Shown one piece after another: positions 13,531-26,385 of a stretch of 64,000 nucleotides of DNA (within the stretch, counting starts at the first letter, position 1; every line of letters starts with the position of its first letter). Origin of the DNA: Channallabes apus (Eukaryota; Chordata; Actinopteri; Siluriformes; Clariidae); contig CM060109.1 of assembly GCA_030522415.1 (NCBI GenBank), forward strand, positions 34,230,892 to 34,294,891, written 5' to 3'. The position numbers were made by a program, and so were the translations under genes. The notes below the pieces were generated by a model that saw nothing but the letters and a program-made list of their open reading frames with translations, was not told the origin of the DNA and did no database searches.

Positions 13531-15767
13531 TAATGTTTATTAAAACACTGACATTAAGTAAGTGTTATTTGTGCAGCATAAAGTCCTAATTATGGTTATG
13601 TTTTAAATCTGGTTGTGTGAATGCCAAGTGGAGCTGAACTCCAATCCAAATAGCAAATTCCTCCAGTCAAAGACAATACTGTAGGTGCATATGAAAGTTT
13701 TATCAGCAAAGTGTATGTTTGGGTGTATATATTCTTGCCAAATCTGACAAGTAAGAATGCCAAAAAAATTACTAAAATATTTAAAACACAAACATATTTT
13801 CTGAAGATTTGTTTCATCAGAATTTTGGCAACTCCTAGTGTCAGATGATAAATCAAATTACACTGTTCCCACATTATCACCATAATCTAAACCCAAATCT
13901 AACCCTTGCTGCTCTCTCCATCTTTGGAGTCTTTTAAGTCTTTCTGGCAGCTAATGCATTTTGACCTTAACTGCTGGAGGCAAAGATTAAACAAATCAAC
14001 ATTATATTATAATAATGCCTTTTAGAGGTTTGTTAGAGATTGTACAGTAGTACTGATACTATATAGTAAGCAGTAATAAAACAATAAAGAGATTCATAAT
14101 TCAAGAAGTATCTTATACACACTATTGAGCTGTTAATCCATGCATTCCTTTGGTTAAGCACAAAAGAAACAAAAGGGAGGAATAATCATCTGTGGAAGGC
14201 TTTAACTAATCGAACCTATAGATTTTTTTTTTCTTTTTTTATTTGCTTATATATACTTTACATTGCAGGTCTTCTTGATCAGTCTTCTAACCGAGGTTTT
14301 ATGTGCTTTGATCTCCTGTTGCTCCCATTCCACATGGCAATGCTAGTAAACTGCTGTTGATTTTCACTGTGCTACATTGCACTCTGTTCTCAGAGAGGGA
14401 GATGCATTGATTGGAGTTGCACACTGAGCACAGAGGCAGGCCATGCACATTTGATCCTGCTACTGACTGGCCTTTTGAACATGAAATGGTGTGGAAGACC
14501 AATGCTATGTTGTTTTCTTTCGGATTAACTGGAACAAATTAGGTCCTGTATTTAGGATTACAGTTACAGTCACCTTTACTGCAAAATCAAATGGTGGAAA
14601 TGTTATATGTATAGGCTTCCTTCCTCTGTTGAATTTAAATAGCTATTTAAATTTTAATGATAGTCCATGGCTGATTATAATTATCGAGCCAAAACCAGTT
14701 TGAAATTCTGCTACAGTACATGAACATAACCGATTTGACATAAAATCCCTAGCAAAAAATACTTGCATCCACCAATAGCATGGCTTTATTGTATTGTTTT
14801 AACAGGTTGCACATTTGAGCACATACAGCTTAAGTTAATAAGAGAATGTCAGTTGATGACTAGAAATGTTTGCCTTTTCTATATTGTAAAACACAACACT
14901 GAAATTCCAGGGTGATGATCATAATGTGCATACTGTCAAATGTGTGTAACGTCTACAAAAAACATGACAAAATACTTGAAGACTTCGGCAGTATGACAGT
15001 GTATTTAAAAACATCTATTCGAATTTGTTGATTTTGAATTTGATATACTGTACAGTACATTTAGATCTGGTGATCAGTGACTGGGTCAGTCAAACCGTCC
15101 CAATGTTTTGTCATTTTTGTCAAACAAGTCTAACACAGATTTGGCCCTATGTACCCTACAGTTATTATTCTGAAATGTTGGATGGATGGGATGAGGCATT
15201 GCATACATACAATTAGCCAGAACATTATGACTGATGACAGGTGAACTAAACCTCATTAATTACCAACTATACACCAAGAAAGTCGGGACAGGATCATGGG
15301 CACCCAGGGCTCACCCATGCCTACAGGGACCAAAGGCCAGACTGTCTGGTCTGATCCCATAGAAAAGCAAATGCAGCAGAAAATGCAAAAAAAACATAAA
15401 TGCAGTTCACAATATGTTAGGAGTATAGGAGATTTATATTAATATAGAGTATTTTTCAATCTGACTCAGCATTATGGTAGACTGACACATTAAAACATAG
15501 GAATACGTGACACTATTTTAATCTTTAAGTATTTCTCCATTGGCCCATTTGAACAACTTAATACAAACTTAATAAATTTGCTTACTTTTAGTTACTGTTT
15601 AAACTTATATAAATAGTGCTTAAATTTATATCTAAATATTGAGTATTTCACATATTAATTTATATTACTGTATCACCAATGATGATGGTTACTGTATGTA
15701 CATTTACTCTAAGCCCCTATGATTGACGTAGGTATAATAGTATTTAATTGTCTGTTTGTGTCTGTAG
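13531..15767. other. Upstream flank of the first visible dgkg exon
   Basis: No coding exon found. A non-coding first exon or promoter of dgkg could be here or further left. No CpG-rich patch or obvious TATA box with supporting context is seen. Confidence 0.55.
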
Positions 15768-16054
15768 GTTGCTGTGGTTCATGGACAGTCAGTTCTCTCT
15801 TGTGTGAACTTCCCCGCAGTGCTGATCTCTACCCCTTCCTGTCGCACCTCGTCTATTTCACCTTGACTCGCTACTTGTGCCCTCTCATCTTGCCGTTCCT
15901 GCACTTCCCCACTCCAGCACCACCTTTTCACCATCTGGTCTCTGAGGGAGCTGAAATGATGCCAGTCATGCACACCGCCTTTTCCCATTTTAACCAGGGC
16001 TAATCAGAGGCATCTCCAAACACCCCTCCTCGCACTCGCACCGTGAACAGCGAG
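15768..16054 (+). other. dgkg: Probable 5' UTR part of the first visible dgkg exon
   Basis: A pyrimidine-rich stretch ending in TCTGTAG at 15767 could be a splice acceptor. The following 287 bases, rich in CT and CC, run without another acceptor-like site into the initiator ATG. Many type I DGK genes have a non-coding first exon upstream, so this would be exon 2 of the transcript. The left border is inferred from sequence only. An alternative is that transcription starts nearby and this is a first exon. Confidence 0.4.
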
Positions 16055-16121
16055 ATGGGCGACATGGGCTGGGTGTGCCTGAGCCCAGCTGAGTTCTCCC
16101 AACTTCAGCAATACAGTGAAT
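16055..16121 (+). CDS. dgkg: dgkg coding exon 1
   Basis: Encodes residues 1-22 plus the first base of codon 23. The peptide [20 protein letters not shown] matches the conserved start of type I DGKs (WxxLSPxEFxQLQKYxEYS). The donor is GTGAGT at 16122 and the exon ends in phase 1. A second in-frame ATG three codons downstream is possible, but the first is kept because family members begin with a short Met-Gly or Met-Thr leader. Confidence 0.85.
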
Positions 16122-18260
16122 GTGAGTACCAAGCAAAAGTATTTCACAGAGTAAAAGTGTGCTTTTGTTGATCTGAACCAGACTCAGAGCATTGTGTTTT
16201 CTATGCTGACTTTTCTTCCATTATTTTACTCCAGCTTGCCTTGTTTAATTTAAAAATATTAAATTCAGTTCATTCTATTAATTATTTTTTTATGTACAAC
16301 ACTCAATAATGAAACGATTTACATGCAGAATTGCATGGATTTACTGTGTACAAGTGTAGGATAGATGGTTACCCAATCGGAATGGTTATTACCGTTGCGC
16401 TCACCGCCGTTTAAAGGCGACAGCGGCCAAAATAAATCAGTTGCATTTCAAAGCCATTCGTAAAATGGCCGCCAGGTGGCGCAAAGTGACATTTTCATTC
16501 ATCGCAGTAAATACAACAGTGATGGTAATGTCCACAACAAACATGAAAAATCTGAACCAGAGCTGTTGATGTGTACTGTACAATATAATGAGTAAAAAAA
16601 ATTTATAGTAGATTTATTAACTGAAATAAATGACCATATTTCTGTCATTCCCCACTTAAGGGGGTGGGAGAATTTTCAAGCCCCACTTGTCAACAAAATT
16701 ATAACGAAATCGGCCAAGTTTACTATTTATTGAAATATAAATTTCTAAACCAATAAGATCAAATAACACCAAGTTTAAAACAGATAAAATACACGTGAAA
16801 TTATAATAACAGGCTTACTTCGTCACTTGTCTAGAGCTTTCTTTCAAAGAAGTTGAGTGGCTTATTAACGTGACTGGGGTGTGTTGTTTCTCCGAGTGGC
16901 GCAGCGGTTAAGTCCTCGCCCTTTCATGTGGAGATTGCTGGTTCGATCCCTGGGTGATGCTGTTTTATTTTTTAAAAATTATTTTATTTTGCTCAGCATA
17001 CTATAGAAAAAACAGCAAACAAACAAAAAATGTCAAATTACAATGATTGAAGACATAACAACAGAACATTTATTATTCAGAGCACGATATACAACCATAA
17101 TGAGTCCCGTAACCGGCTTATACAGTTGTCATGTGACCAACGTATTTAACCGTGAGGAGTCCAGTGGCTGGTGTATACAGACGTGTATAGTCGCGTTGAG
17201 ACCGATGACAGACGGACATATCAGTGGCAGCTGCTGTACTGGTAGCGTGCGAGTTTGTTGTTTTTTCTATAGTATGCTGAGCAAAATGTAAATTTAATTA
17301 AATTAAAAATTTTATTTACTTTTATTTTAATTTTGCTATAATTAAAATAAAACAATTTAAAAACAGCATCACCCAGGGATCGAACCAGTGATCTCCGCAT
17401 GATAGGGCGAGGACTTAACCGCTGCACCACTCGAACACTTAGAGACAACACACCCCAGTCACGTTAATAAGCCACTCGACTTCTTTGAAACAAAGAATAA
17501 GCTCTAGATAAGTGACGAGGTAAGCCTGTTATAATAATTGCACGTGTATTTTATCTGTTTTGAACTTGGTGTTATTTGATCTTATTGGTTTAGAAATTTA
17601 TATTTCAATAAATAGTAAACTTGGCCGATTTCGTTATAATTTTGGTGACAAGTGGGGCTTGAAAATTCTCCCACCCCCTTAAGTGGGGAATGACAGAAAA
17701 TGTTTGAGAACCACTGCTGTGTCCTGTGTGTGCTTTACAATGCCAGACAACATTCAAATGCAAATTATTCACCCTCCCCAGGTGTGAATCAGCTGTTCTC
17801 GCCTATACATTCAGAGAAACTGAAATGGACCTCTCCTCACTTCCCCAATCTGAGGCTCTTATGGAGACTTTCAGTGATTTAAATTTGTGTCATTTTAATC
17901 TTCTGGATTCTAGATTATAATAGTTGACATTGTTACCTTTTTTAATCCTTGGAATGGAAGAAATTGAGATTTTCCTTATAATAGCATAAATTGCATTGTT
18001 TTTAATCTGTAAAATTTTACCAATATTCCTTGGTATTTTTATTTTAAAATATCATCGTGCCTGGTTTAGTTTTAATATTCAGTGCGCACCGTTTGTACAT
18101 CTGTTATTTTACAACTATATCTATAACACTCAGAAATACCTTTTATTTGGGGTTAAGTGACTGATGTGCCTAACATTTTTCAGCTGAGCTTCGTTTCACT
18201 GAATAATCCACCACTTTTCATGAGTTTGCAACACTGCGACACCTCTCTCTCTCACACACA

Positions 18261-18307
<47 letters not shown>

Positions 18308-21300
18308 ACACAGCAGACCTGTTTTTTCTATAGTTCATTCATCAGAATCAGAATCAGAATCAGAAAGAGTTTTATTGCCAAGTACGCTTGCACGTACAAG
18401 GAATTTGTTTTAGTGACGGAGCTTCCCAGAACAAAAAATACAAATGACAAGACAAAAACAGCATGACGCTAAAAAAAAAAAAAAAAAAAAATTTTAAATG
18501 GTTGACATCAAATGGAGTACGATGTGAGATACTTTTAAATAAGTTACATAAATATCTGAAGTCTGTGGTATTATACAGTATATTGCACAGTGGTATTGTA
18601 CACAATATTGCACATATATTTATTGACCGTTAGAATGATGTTTATCTGTTAAGGAGGTAGATTGCCTGGGGGAAAAAACTGTTCTTATGCCTGACTGTCC
18701 TGGTGTTCGGTGCTCTGTAGCGTCGACCCGATGGCAAAAGTTCAAAAAGAAGGTGGCTTGGGTGTGAGGGGTCCAAAGTGATATTCCGTGCCCTTTTCTT
18801 CACTCTGGATATATACAGTTCTTGCAGCGTGGGCAGGGGAGTGCCAATAATTCTTTCAGCAGTCCGAACCGTCCTTTGTAGTCTTCTGATGTCTGCTTTC
18901 GTAGCTGAGCCAAACCAGACAGTTATTGAAGTGCACAGGACGGATTCAATGACGGCTGAGTAGAACTGTGTGAGCAGCTCCTGTGGCAGGTTGAATTTCT
19001 TCAGCTGGCGAAGGAAATACAACCTCTGGTGGGCCTTTTTAACAATGGAGTCAATGTGAATGTCCCACTTCAGGTCCTGAGAGATGGTCGTGCCCAGGAA
19101 CCGGAATGACTCCACTGCCGTCACAGTGCTGTTCATGATGGTGAGTGGGGGAAGTGCAGGTGGGTTTCTCCTGAAGTCCACGATCATCTCCACTGTTTTG
19201 AGCGTGTTTAGCTCCAGGTTGTTGTGACTGCACCAGACAGCCAACTGCTTGACCTCCCTTCTGTATGCAGACTCGTCACCGTCCTGGATGAGGCCGATGA
19301 TTGTAGTGTCATCTGCAAATTTCAGGAGCTTGACAGTGGGGTCTGTGGAGGTGCAGTCGTTGGTGTAGATGGAGAAGAGCAGTGGGGAGAGAACGCATCC
19401 CTGAGGGGCTCCAGTATTGGTGGTGTGACTGTTGGACATGAATTTTCCCAGTTTCACTAGCTGCTGCCTGTCTGTCAGAAAGCTGGTGATCCAGTGACAG
19501 ATAGAGCTAGGAACAGAGAGCTGGTTTAATTTGGTCTGAAGCAGTGCTGGGATGATCGTTTTAAAAGCTGATGAAAAGTCTATGAACAAGACCCTTGCAT
19601 AAGCCCCTGGTTTGTCCAGATGTTGAAGGATGAAGTGCAGTCCCATATTAACTGCATCATCAACAGACCTGTTTGCTCTATAAGCAAACTGCAGGGGGTC
19701 CGTTCATTCATTCATTCATCTTCTATACCGCTTTATCCTGTATTTAGGGTCGCGGGAACCTGGAGCCTATCCCAGGAGACTCAGGGCACGAGACAGGGTA
19801 CACCCTGGACAGCATGCCAATCCATCGCAGAGCACACTGAGTGCCCTGAGTCTCCAGGTCCCCGCAACCCTAAATACAGGATAAAGCGGTATAGAAGATG
19901 AATGAATGAATGAAAATCTAAAGGCTCACTGTGTTAACATTTATTGTGCTTAAATTTGATCCTAATAAGATTTGATTTAATTTGAATTCTACATTTGTAC
20001 TGTAATTTTAGTACTGTGATTATGAATTCGTTCAACTACAGTGTTTCAGGGCCAGGGGTAGCTCAGTGGTTAAGGCATTGGACTATGGTTCGGAAGATCC
20101 CAGGTTCAAACCCCACAACCACCAAGTTGCCACTGTTGGGCCCTTGAGCAAGGCCCTTAACCCTCAACTGCTCAGATGTGTAATGAGATAAAAAATGTAA
20201 GTCGCTCTGGATAAGAGCGTCTGCTAAATGTAAATGTTTCACTTGATTTTATCGGCTCCACGTGCAGTTCTAAAGGAACACGTCTCATTAATCCGGCAGA
20301 GAATGAACTAAGGCATGAGGGGTCAATCTGTAGTTATATAACCCTAGGTAACCACTGTAGATAGATAGATAGATAGATACGTTACTTGTCCTTGCATTAA
20401 AAAAACAAGGAATTGTTATCCTTATAAAAAAGGGAAACTCTCAGGTGTCACCTCCCAGGTTGCAGCATTGTGTAAAAATTTAACATTCTAGTTGAATAAA
20501 ATGAGATCTTAGCAATTGACAAATAAATAAATATAATTCATTAGTGTGTTTCCATGTAGTATCTGCCTTTTTTTTCTCACATCCTTGTAAAAACATTTTC
20601 CCTATCTCCATAAAAATTATCTAAGAGTGAACATTTCTTAACTCATTCTTGGTCTTCATGGCCATTGTTACATAGTATATAAATAACACAACATTTGAAC
20701 AAATTTGAACAATCATGACCTTGTATAATAAAACGTAATAAAACATTGGAACATACTGTAAAGGTGTCCTCACATTTACATTTACATTTACATACACATT
20801 TGGCAGATGCTCTTATCCAGATCGACTTACAAAAAGTGCTTTGAAGTTTCCATCATTGGATAAATACTTACACTGGGTTACTAGGTTACTAACTAAGTGC
20901 CATCAGTCAGAAAAGACATCAAATATTAAATTCTCTGCCTGAAATTCTGAAAGCCTAAATTTTGCCAAAAAATATTCAACTGCGTTAAACTAAATAATGA
21001 AAGGGGAGATTTTGAATATGACATCCCATAACATTCACCCCACTGTGATTTAGTCTTTTTTATTCATCTAGATTTTCTAATATCTAATGATTTTTTTATA
21101 CAGCTGAATTGTCTTTATTAATTTGTAGTCTGTTGTGTTCAACATGTACTCTGGTGATGTTCTGTATAAAAGTTTCTGACACCAGGCTCTGGGGAACCTC
21201 TTTGCAATGTAGGCTGTATCGACAGCAAGTATTTATGCTGCTAGTATTGCCATGTCATGAAACATCAGGAAAAGGATCTCCAGAGAAACACACATGACCA

Positions 21301-21346
21301 GATCTTTTGCTGTGGTGAACCAGCCATATCAAACTGGTGTTATTAG

Positions 21347-21387
<41 letters not shown>

Positions 21388-22106
21388 ACACACTTTTGGG
21401 TTATATGCAGAGGTGGAAAGTAACGAATTACATTTACTCGCGTTACTGTAACTGAGTAGCTTTTTTGTGTATTTCTACTTTTTAAAGTAGTTTTAAAAAT
21501 CTGTAATTTTACTTTTACTTAAGTACGTTTTGTTTAAAGGATTGTAATTCGCTACATTTTAAATCATATTCGCTACTGAGTAAAAAATAAATGAATGAAA
21601 ATGCTAAAATAATAAAAATATTATGCTTTGTATAAATGCTCCGTTGCGCCGCGTATGTGTATCATGTCCTGGTCGCGCGCCGCTCCAGACTCCACTCCGG
21701 GTTTTCTGACATCGGCAGCTACCTGACCTTCCACACGGTCGCTTCCGCCCTGAGAGTGACGTCATCGACTAGCGCGAACATATATAAACCGGAGAGAGAC
21801 GCGGGAAAGATGAAAGAGGTTGTGATTTTGGCGTTTTGATATTTGGTTGTGTATTCCGGTTTTGACTTTTTGCCTCCCATTGACTTTGATTATTGCTTTG
21901 TCCCTTTGGTTTGGTTGGTCTTTATATATATTTATAGATAATTTCATTGTTTTTGGTTTAGGGAGTCCGGGAAGGTACCTGTATTTTTGTTTGTGTGTTT
22001 CTTTAGGGTTTTTTTTATTTTATTTGCAGGTAATCTAGCTACTAAATATAAATACCATTTTGTTTATTATTTTGGCCTGGGTCCATCCTGAATCTGATCC
22101 TCCACC

Positions 22107-22139
<33 letters not shown>

Positions 22140-23970
22140 TGTATACAAACCTCATTATTTCATCAGTTAATGATTGGATCTAGTTCTTTCTGCCATATAC
22201 CACCATTTCCATACAGTTTAAAATAGAACCCTGAACCATTCTTTTGCTGTATGGCCCTAGACTGGGACGTAACACCATATTTAAGTGACCACTTTGATTT
22301 TCAAGCACAAGAAAGACAACAGCTTTATTATGCAAAGGTGTTCCTTCAGTTAAAAACCACTAGTTTGAGATTTATGTCTGCTCATCTTTTTTGAACTATG
22401 CTAGAATGCCTCATCCCACCCCCGCTATTAAAAAAATGAAAAAGTAACTCGGTAACTTTTACTCTGAGTAAATTTTTTAATGAGCTACTTTTTACTTTTA
22501 CTTGAGTAGATTTTTGTAATGGTAACTTTACTTGTACTTAAGTAAAATTTCACTGAAGTAACAGTACTTGTACTTGAGTACAAAATTGTATTACTCTTTC
22601 CACCTCTGGTTATATGGTATTGCCCAACATAAATGATGTACTATAATATGACTAACAGAAATTGATACTATAAGGAGTAATACAGTGTCTATTTCTATAC
22701 CAGTAATGCACAGTCAAGAAAAAAAAAGAAATCACGCCCTCATTCTTTTCTGTGGTGTTATTTATTAGAGCCTAAATAGGAATTGTGTGGTCCTCATCAA
22801 GTTCTATAAACAAACGCAACTTCAGGTGACAACAAAAAACACAACAGTTTTAATATAGATTTTTTTAAAGTAAAAACCATTATTCAGAAACCACTTGGGG
22901 TAAAAATAAGTACACCCTTCCTGCTTCCACAGTCATTAAGAAAGTAATTAGAAGCCAGGTGTTTCTAATGAATTGCACAAGATTATATAAGTAGCAAGAA
23001 CAGTCTGCCTCTATAAAAGCAGAATGTTTGGTAGTTCTGTTTTTTTGTTTTTTATTTACTGTCATTATGACCTTTGGAACATTGTTAATAATTATCACAT
23101 CAATTTATGTAGTCATCTATTATAAATGGTTTGTTATAGTATAGTACAAGAGTTTGTGTCCATGTGTTTCGGAAGAATATACATCATCAGTGGCCCTTGT
23201 GTTTTTGTCTCTCACACTTATGGGTACAAACACATTTTTTTTTTCATTCAGTAAACCACCTGAGCATGGCATGTATTATCTAAAACATTGAATAGTCCAA
23301 TGCATATTTTATTCAGATATGTATTAGCATTTGCATGAACGTTATATCATTAAAAGCTAAGCTAATTAGAATTCCAACATTAAAAGACTTTATCTTAAGT
23401 AAAACAAAAATGCTCTTGCGTATGAGAATTTTTGAAACCGTATCCATCTGATAACTGATAGATAGCATAGATGAAATGATAAAATCTGCTGGATCTTACT
23501 TAGTTTAAATCTGTAGCCATATGTGGATTAGATTTCACACCACAACATTATGTGCCCTGTGAGAAAGTATTGACCCCTAAATTGCCTTTTGAACAAGTTT
23601 CAATCATTGCAGTACTGCTGTACAGATATATAATTATCTTTTGCTGCTAGCAGACTTTCATACTTGCTACAGTTATGAGCATTAAATTAAGGAAGAAAGA
23701 TATCTCATTAAGATATTGTCATTAAGGACAATGCATTTTGTATTTATGTCAGTTGTATGAGTGTTAGTGAACAGGTTAGTGCACCTTTTACCAAGTCAGT
23801 TGGAAATTTGCATTATGCTCCCAAATAAATCGACATCTTGGTGTTACACTGCTGCTGGCTACAGCATTAATGGCACAGCAAATCAGAAAGCAAATAAATC
23901 TAAATCTGTATTTCCTTTCCGATTATTTCTCCATGACATCACTTGCATGGTTGTGACAGATACGTCACAA

Positions 23971-24041
<71 letters not shown>

Positions 24042-24642
24042 GGCATTGACTATTAATCAGAACAATATATTAGCAGCGAGACTTCAACAACAATGACTTT
24101 ATAGCACGACCTAAAGAGATGTTTTTAAATGCTGTCTCAGTGTCAGTGTGTGGATTCGTCTTGAGTAAGTACTGTAGGATAATGGTTCACTGGGTCTCAG
24201 CCTTATGACAACTCAAAAATCAATCTGTTGGATGTATACTGTATAAATCAGTACTGGGGATATTTAGCAGATGTGTTTGTAAAAATGGCCATTTACTGTA
24301 CATGGAACTGTGATCAAAACTAAACAAACAGTTTATAAATCTCAGATTCAGTCAATGCCACTGTGAGGTCATTTTTTCCCAACCATGAGTTTGCTTTGTC
24401 TGGCTGAATCTGTGAAAAATAAAAAAATAAAATTTATTTGGCCATGAAGAAATTAGAGTTAGTTTGATATTTTGTGAGTAGTGATCGTTCATTGTGACTA
24501 AATAGGCTTCTTCAGGTTGAAGGGATATCCAGCCACTATATCAGTAGTAAACATTAATAGATGTATTAATTATAATGTTTAAATCATAATATAAATTTTG
24601 TATTGCAATATTACGGTAGACACTATATTGCTAATGCAATGC

Positions 24643-24712
<70 letters not shown>

Positions 24713-26330
24713 ATAAAGATTTATCCAGGGTAGACAGTAAACAGGGGTCCACAAATTGTGAATTTATTGGCTAGGCCACTGGGCAAGTAAAACCTTCAAT
24801 GTGCTGCTTAGCCCAGCCCAGCCCCATGTCGTGTATGCCCAGAAACTAAATTATACTATAACTGAGATCAATTTAGGTTGGATTTTTGTCAGCCAAGAAC
24901 TCTGAGGCTCTAATGGGCACAAGCTCTCTAAAACCAGTTAGTTGAAGTTTTGAAAAACTATTGCCTGATCATGTTCTAATCTTCTACCATTCACTTTTAC
25001 TAAGCCTATGTTTCTATGACTATACCAGTTGTATACAGGAAAACCTAATAAAGTAAAGAAAATAAATATATGAATGTATAATGAGAATGTCTATGTTTGC
25101 AAGAGTGAAAAAGGATTAGGGCTTTTTGTAACGTTTTCTGGTTGTTCAATCTACTTGTCTGCTGAGCAACTGTAAGTAAAATGATTTTTTGGACACCAAA
25201 TCTGCCTGACCCAGTACCTAGGCTACTGAGTTGTTTAACCCTTTAAAGTTCACAGTGAAGATTAATAGTTCACTTAAATTCACAAAAATCACATTGAACC
25301 ACCTGAATTTTAAATCTCTTGAATATAACATTTCTATCATGTATTTTAAGCAGAGTTGGTTTATCAATACTGTACATAGTCCTGATAAAAAGTGTAGTTT
25401 AAAAAAAGCATTACAAAATCTGTATTTGGTCACCAGCTTTGCCTTTCAAATACACAAGGTACAAAAGGTGTACTCATGAGTGTACGATTGAGTGAGAAGG
25501 AAAGTTTAGTACCTGCATGTACTGTAATGCATTATATATAGGTGGTAGTGTTTAACTATTTTAGGGGAAAAGTCAAATTTTTTTCTGCAGACTTTTGTTT
25601 AACTGGGTGATTTGATCTGGGGGGTGTTCTTCGTACATCGCTTGAAACATCCGGGATGAATTGACACATCTAAGATGAGATCATCGTGCAAATTAAGACC
25701 TGGCTAAGTTGGTTCTTCCAGCACACCTGTTGTTGATGATTAGTATGGCCGGATTGAGTTGTCTAGGATTATTGCGCGGTCCTGCGTTGGTTTAAAAGGT
25801 GATATGCATCGACAGTAGAAACACTGATCACAAGCCCTTTGATTGGTTGACGAAATGACAAAAGAACAAGAATACGCTGAAATGCCCCCCCCCCCACGTG
25901 TTATGCACTGAAATGCTTCCCTGCCATGGATCCCCCCCCCACCACACACACATAATCGCTATCAAATATTATATTAGAACATAATATGCGCATATGGTTT
26001 ACAAATTACATGAGACAATAAAATAAAATAATAAATATGAAAATAAATATGTTGTATATGGAATAATAGAAATATGAATATTTTTTTCAAAAACATGTAT
26101 ACTTTTATATTGTTTATTTTATAATAAAATTAGTTTTGTTCAATTTTTTTAAATTATATATATTAATATTTATTTGCATATTCATGACGAACACCTGAAA
26201 AATAAATGTGTTACAAAATAAACATTATACAAGAATTTGAATTAATGGTCTTGAGGGCTGTCTCGTGCCTAGAATTTACTATAATAATAAAAAAACCTAT
26301 GAATTTATGTTCTAATATAATATTTGACAG

Positions 26331-26385
<55 letters not shown>

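Noticed and set aside
15719..16003. 94-codon open frame spanning the probable 5' UTR
   Set aside because: No family resemblance, and it ends before the well-supported dgkg start. It overlaps the inferred UTR and acceptor.
16891..16962. Candidate tRNA gene
   Set aside because: A and B boxes are good, but acceptor-stem pairing is not evident, and the sequence is repeated in inverted orientation inside a transposon-like foldback, so it is a tRNA-derived repeat.
21636..21839. 67-codon frame in a GC-rich patch of the hAT-like element
   Set aside because: No transposase motif. The patch is a short GC-rich internal region of the element.
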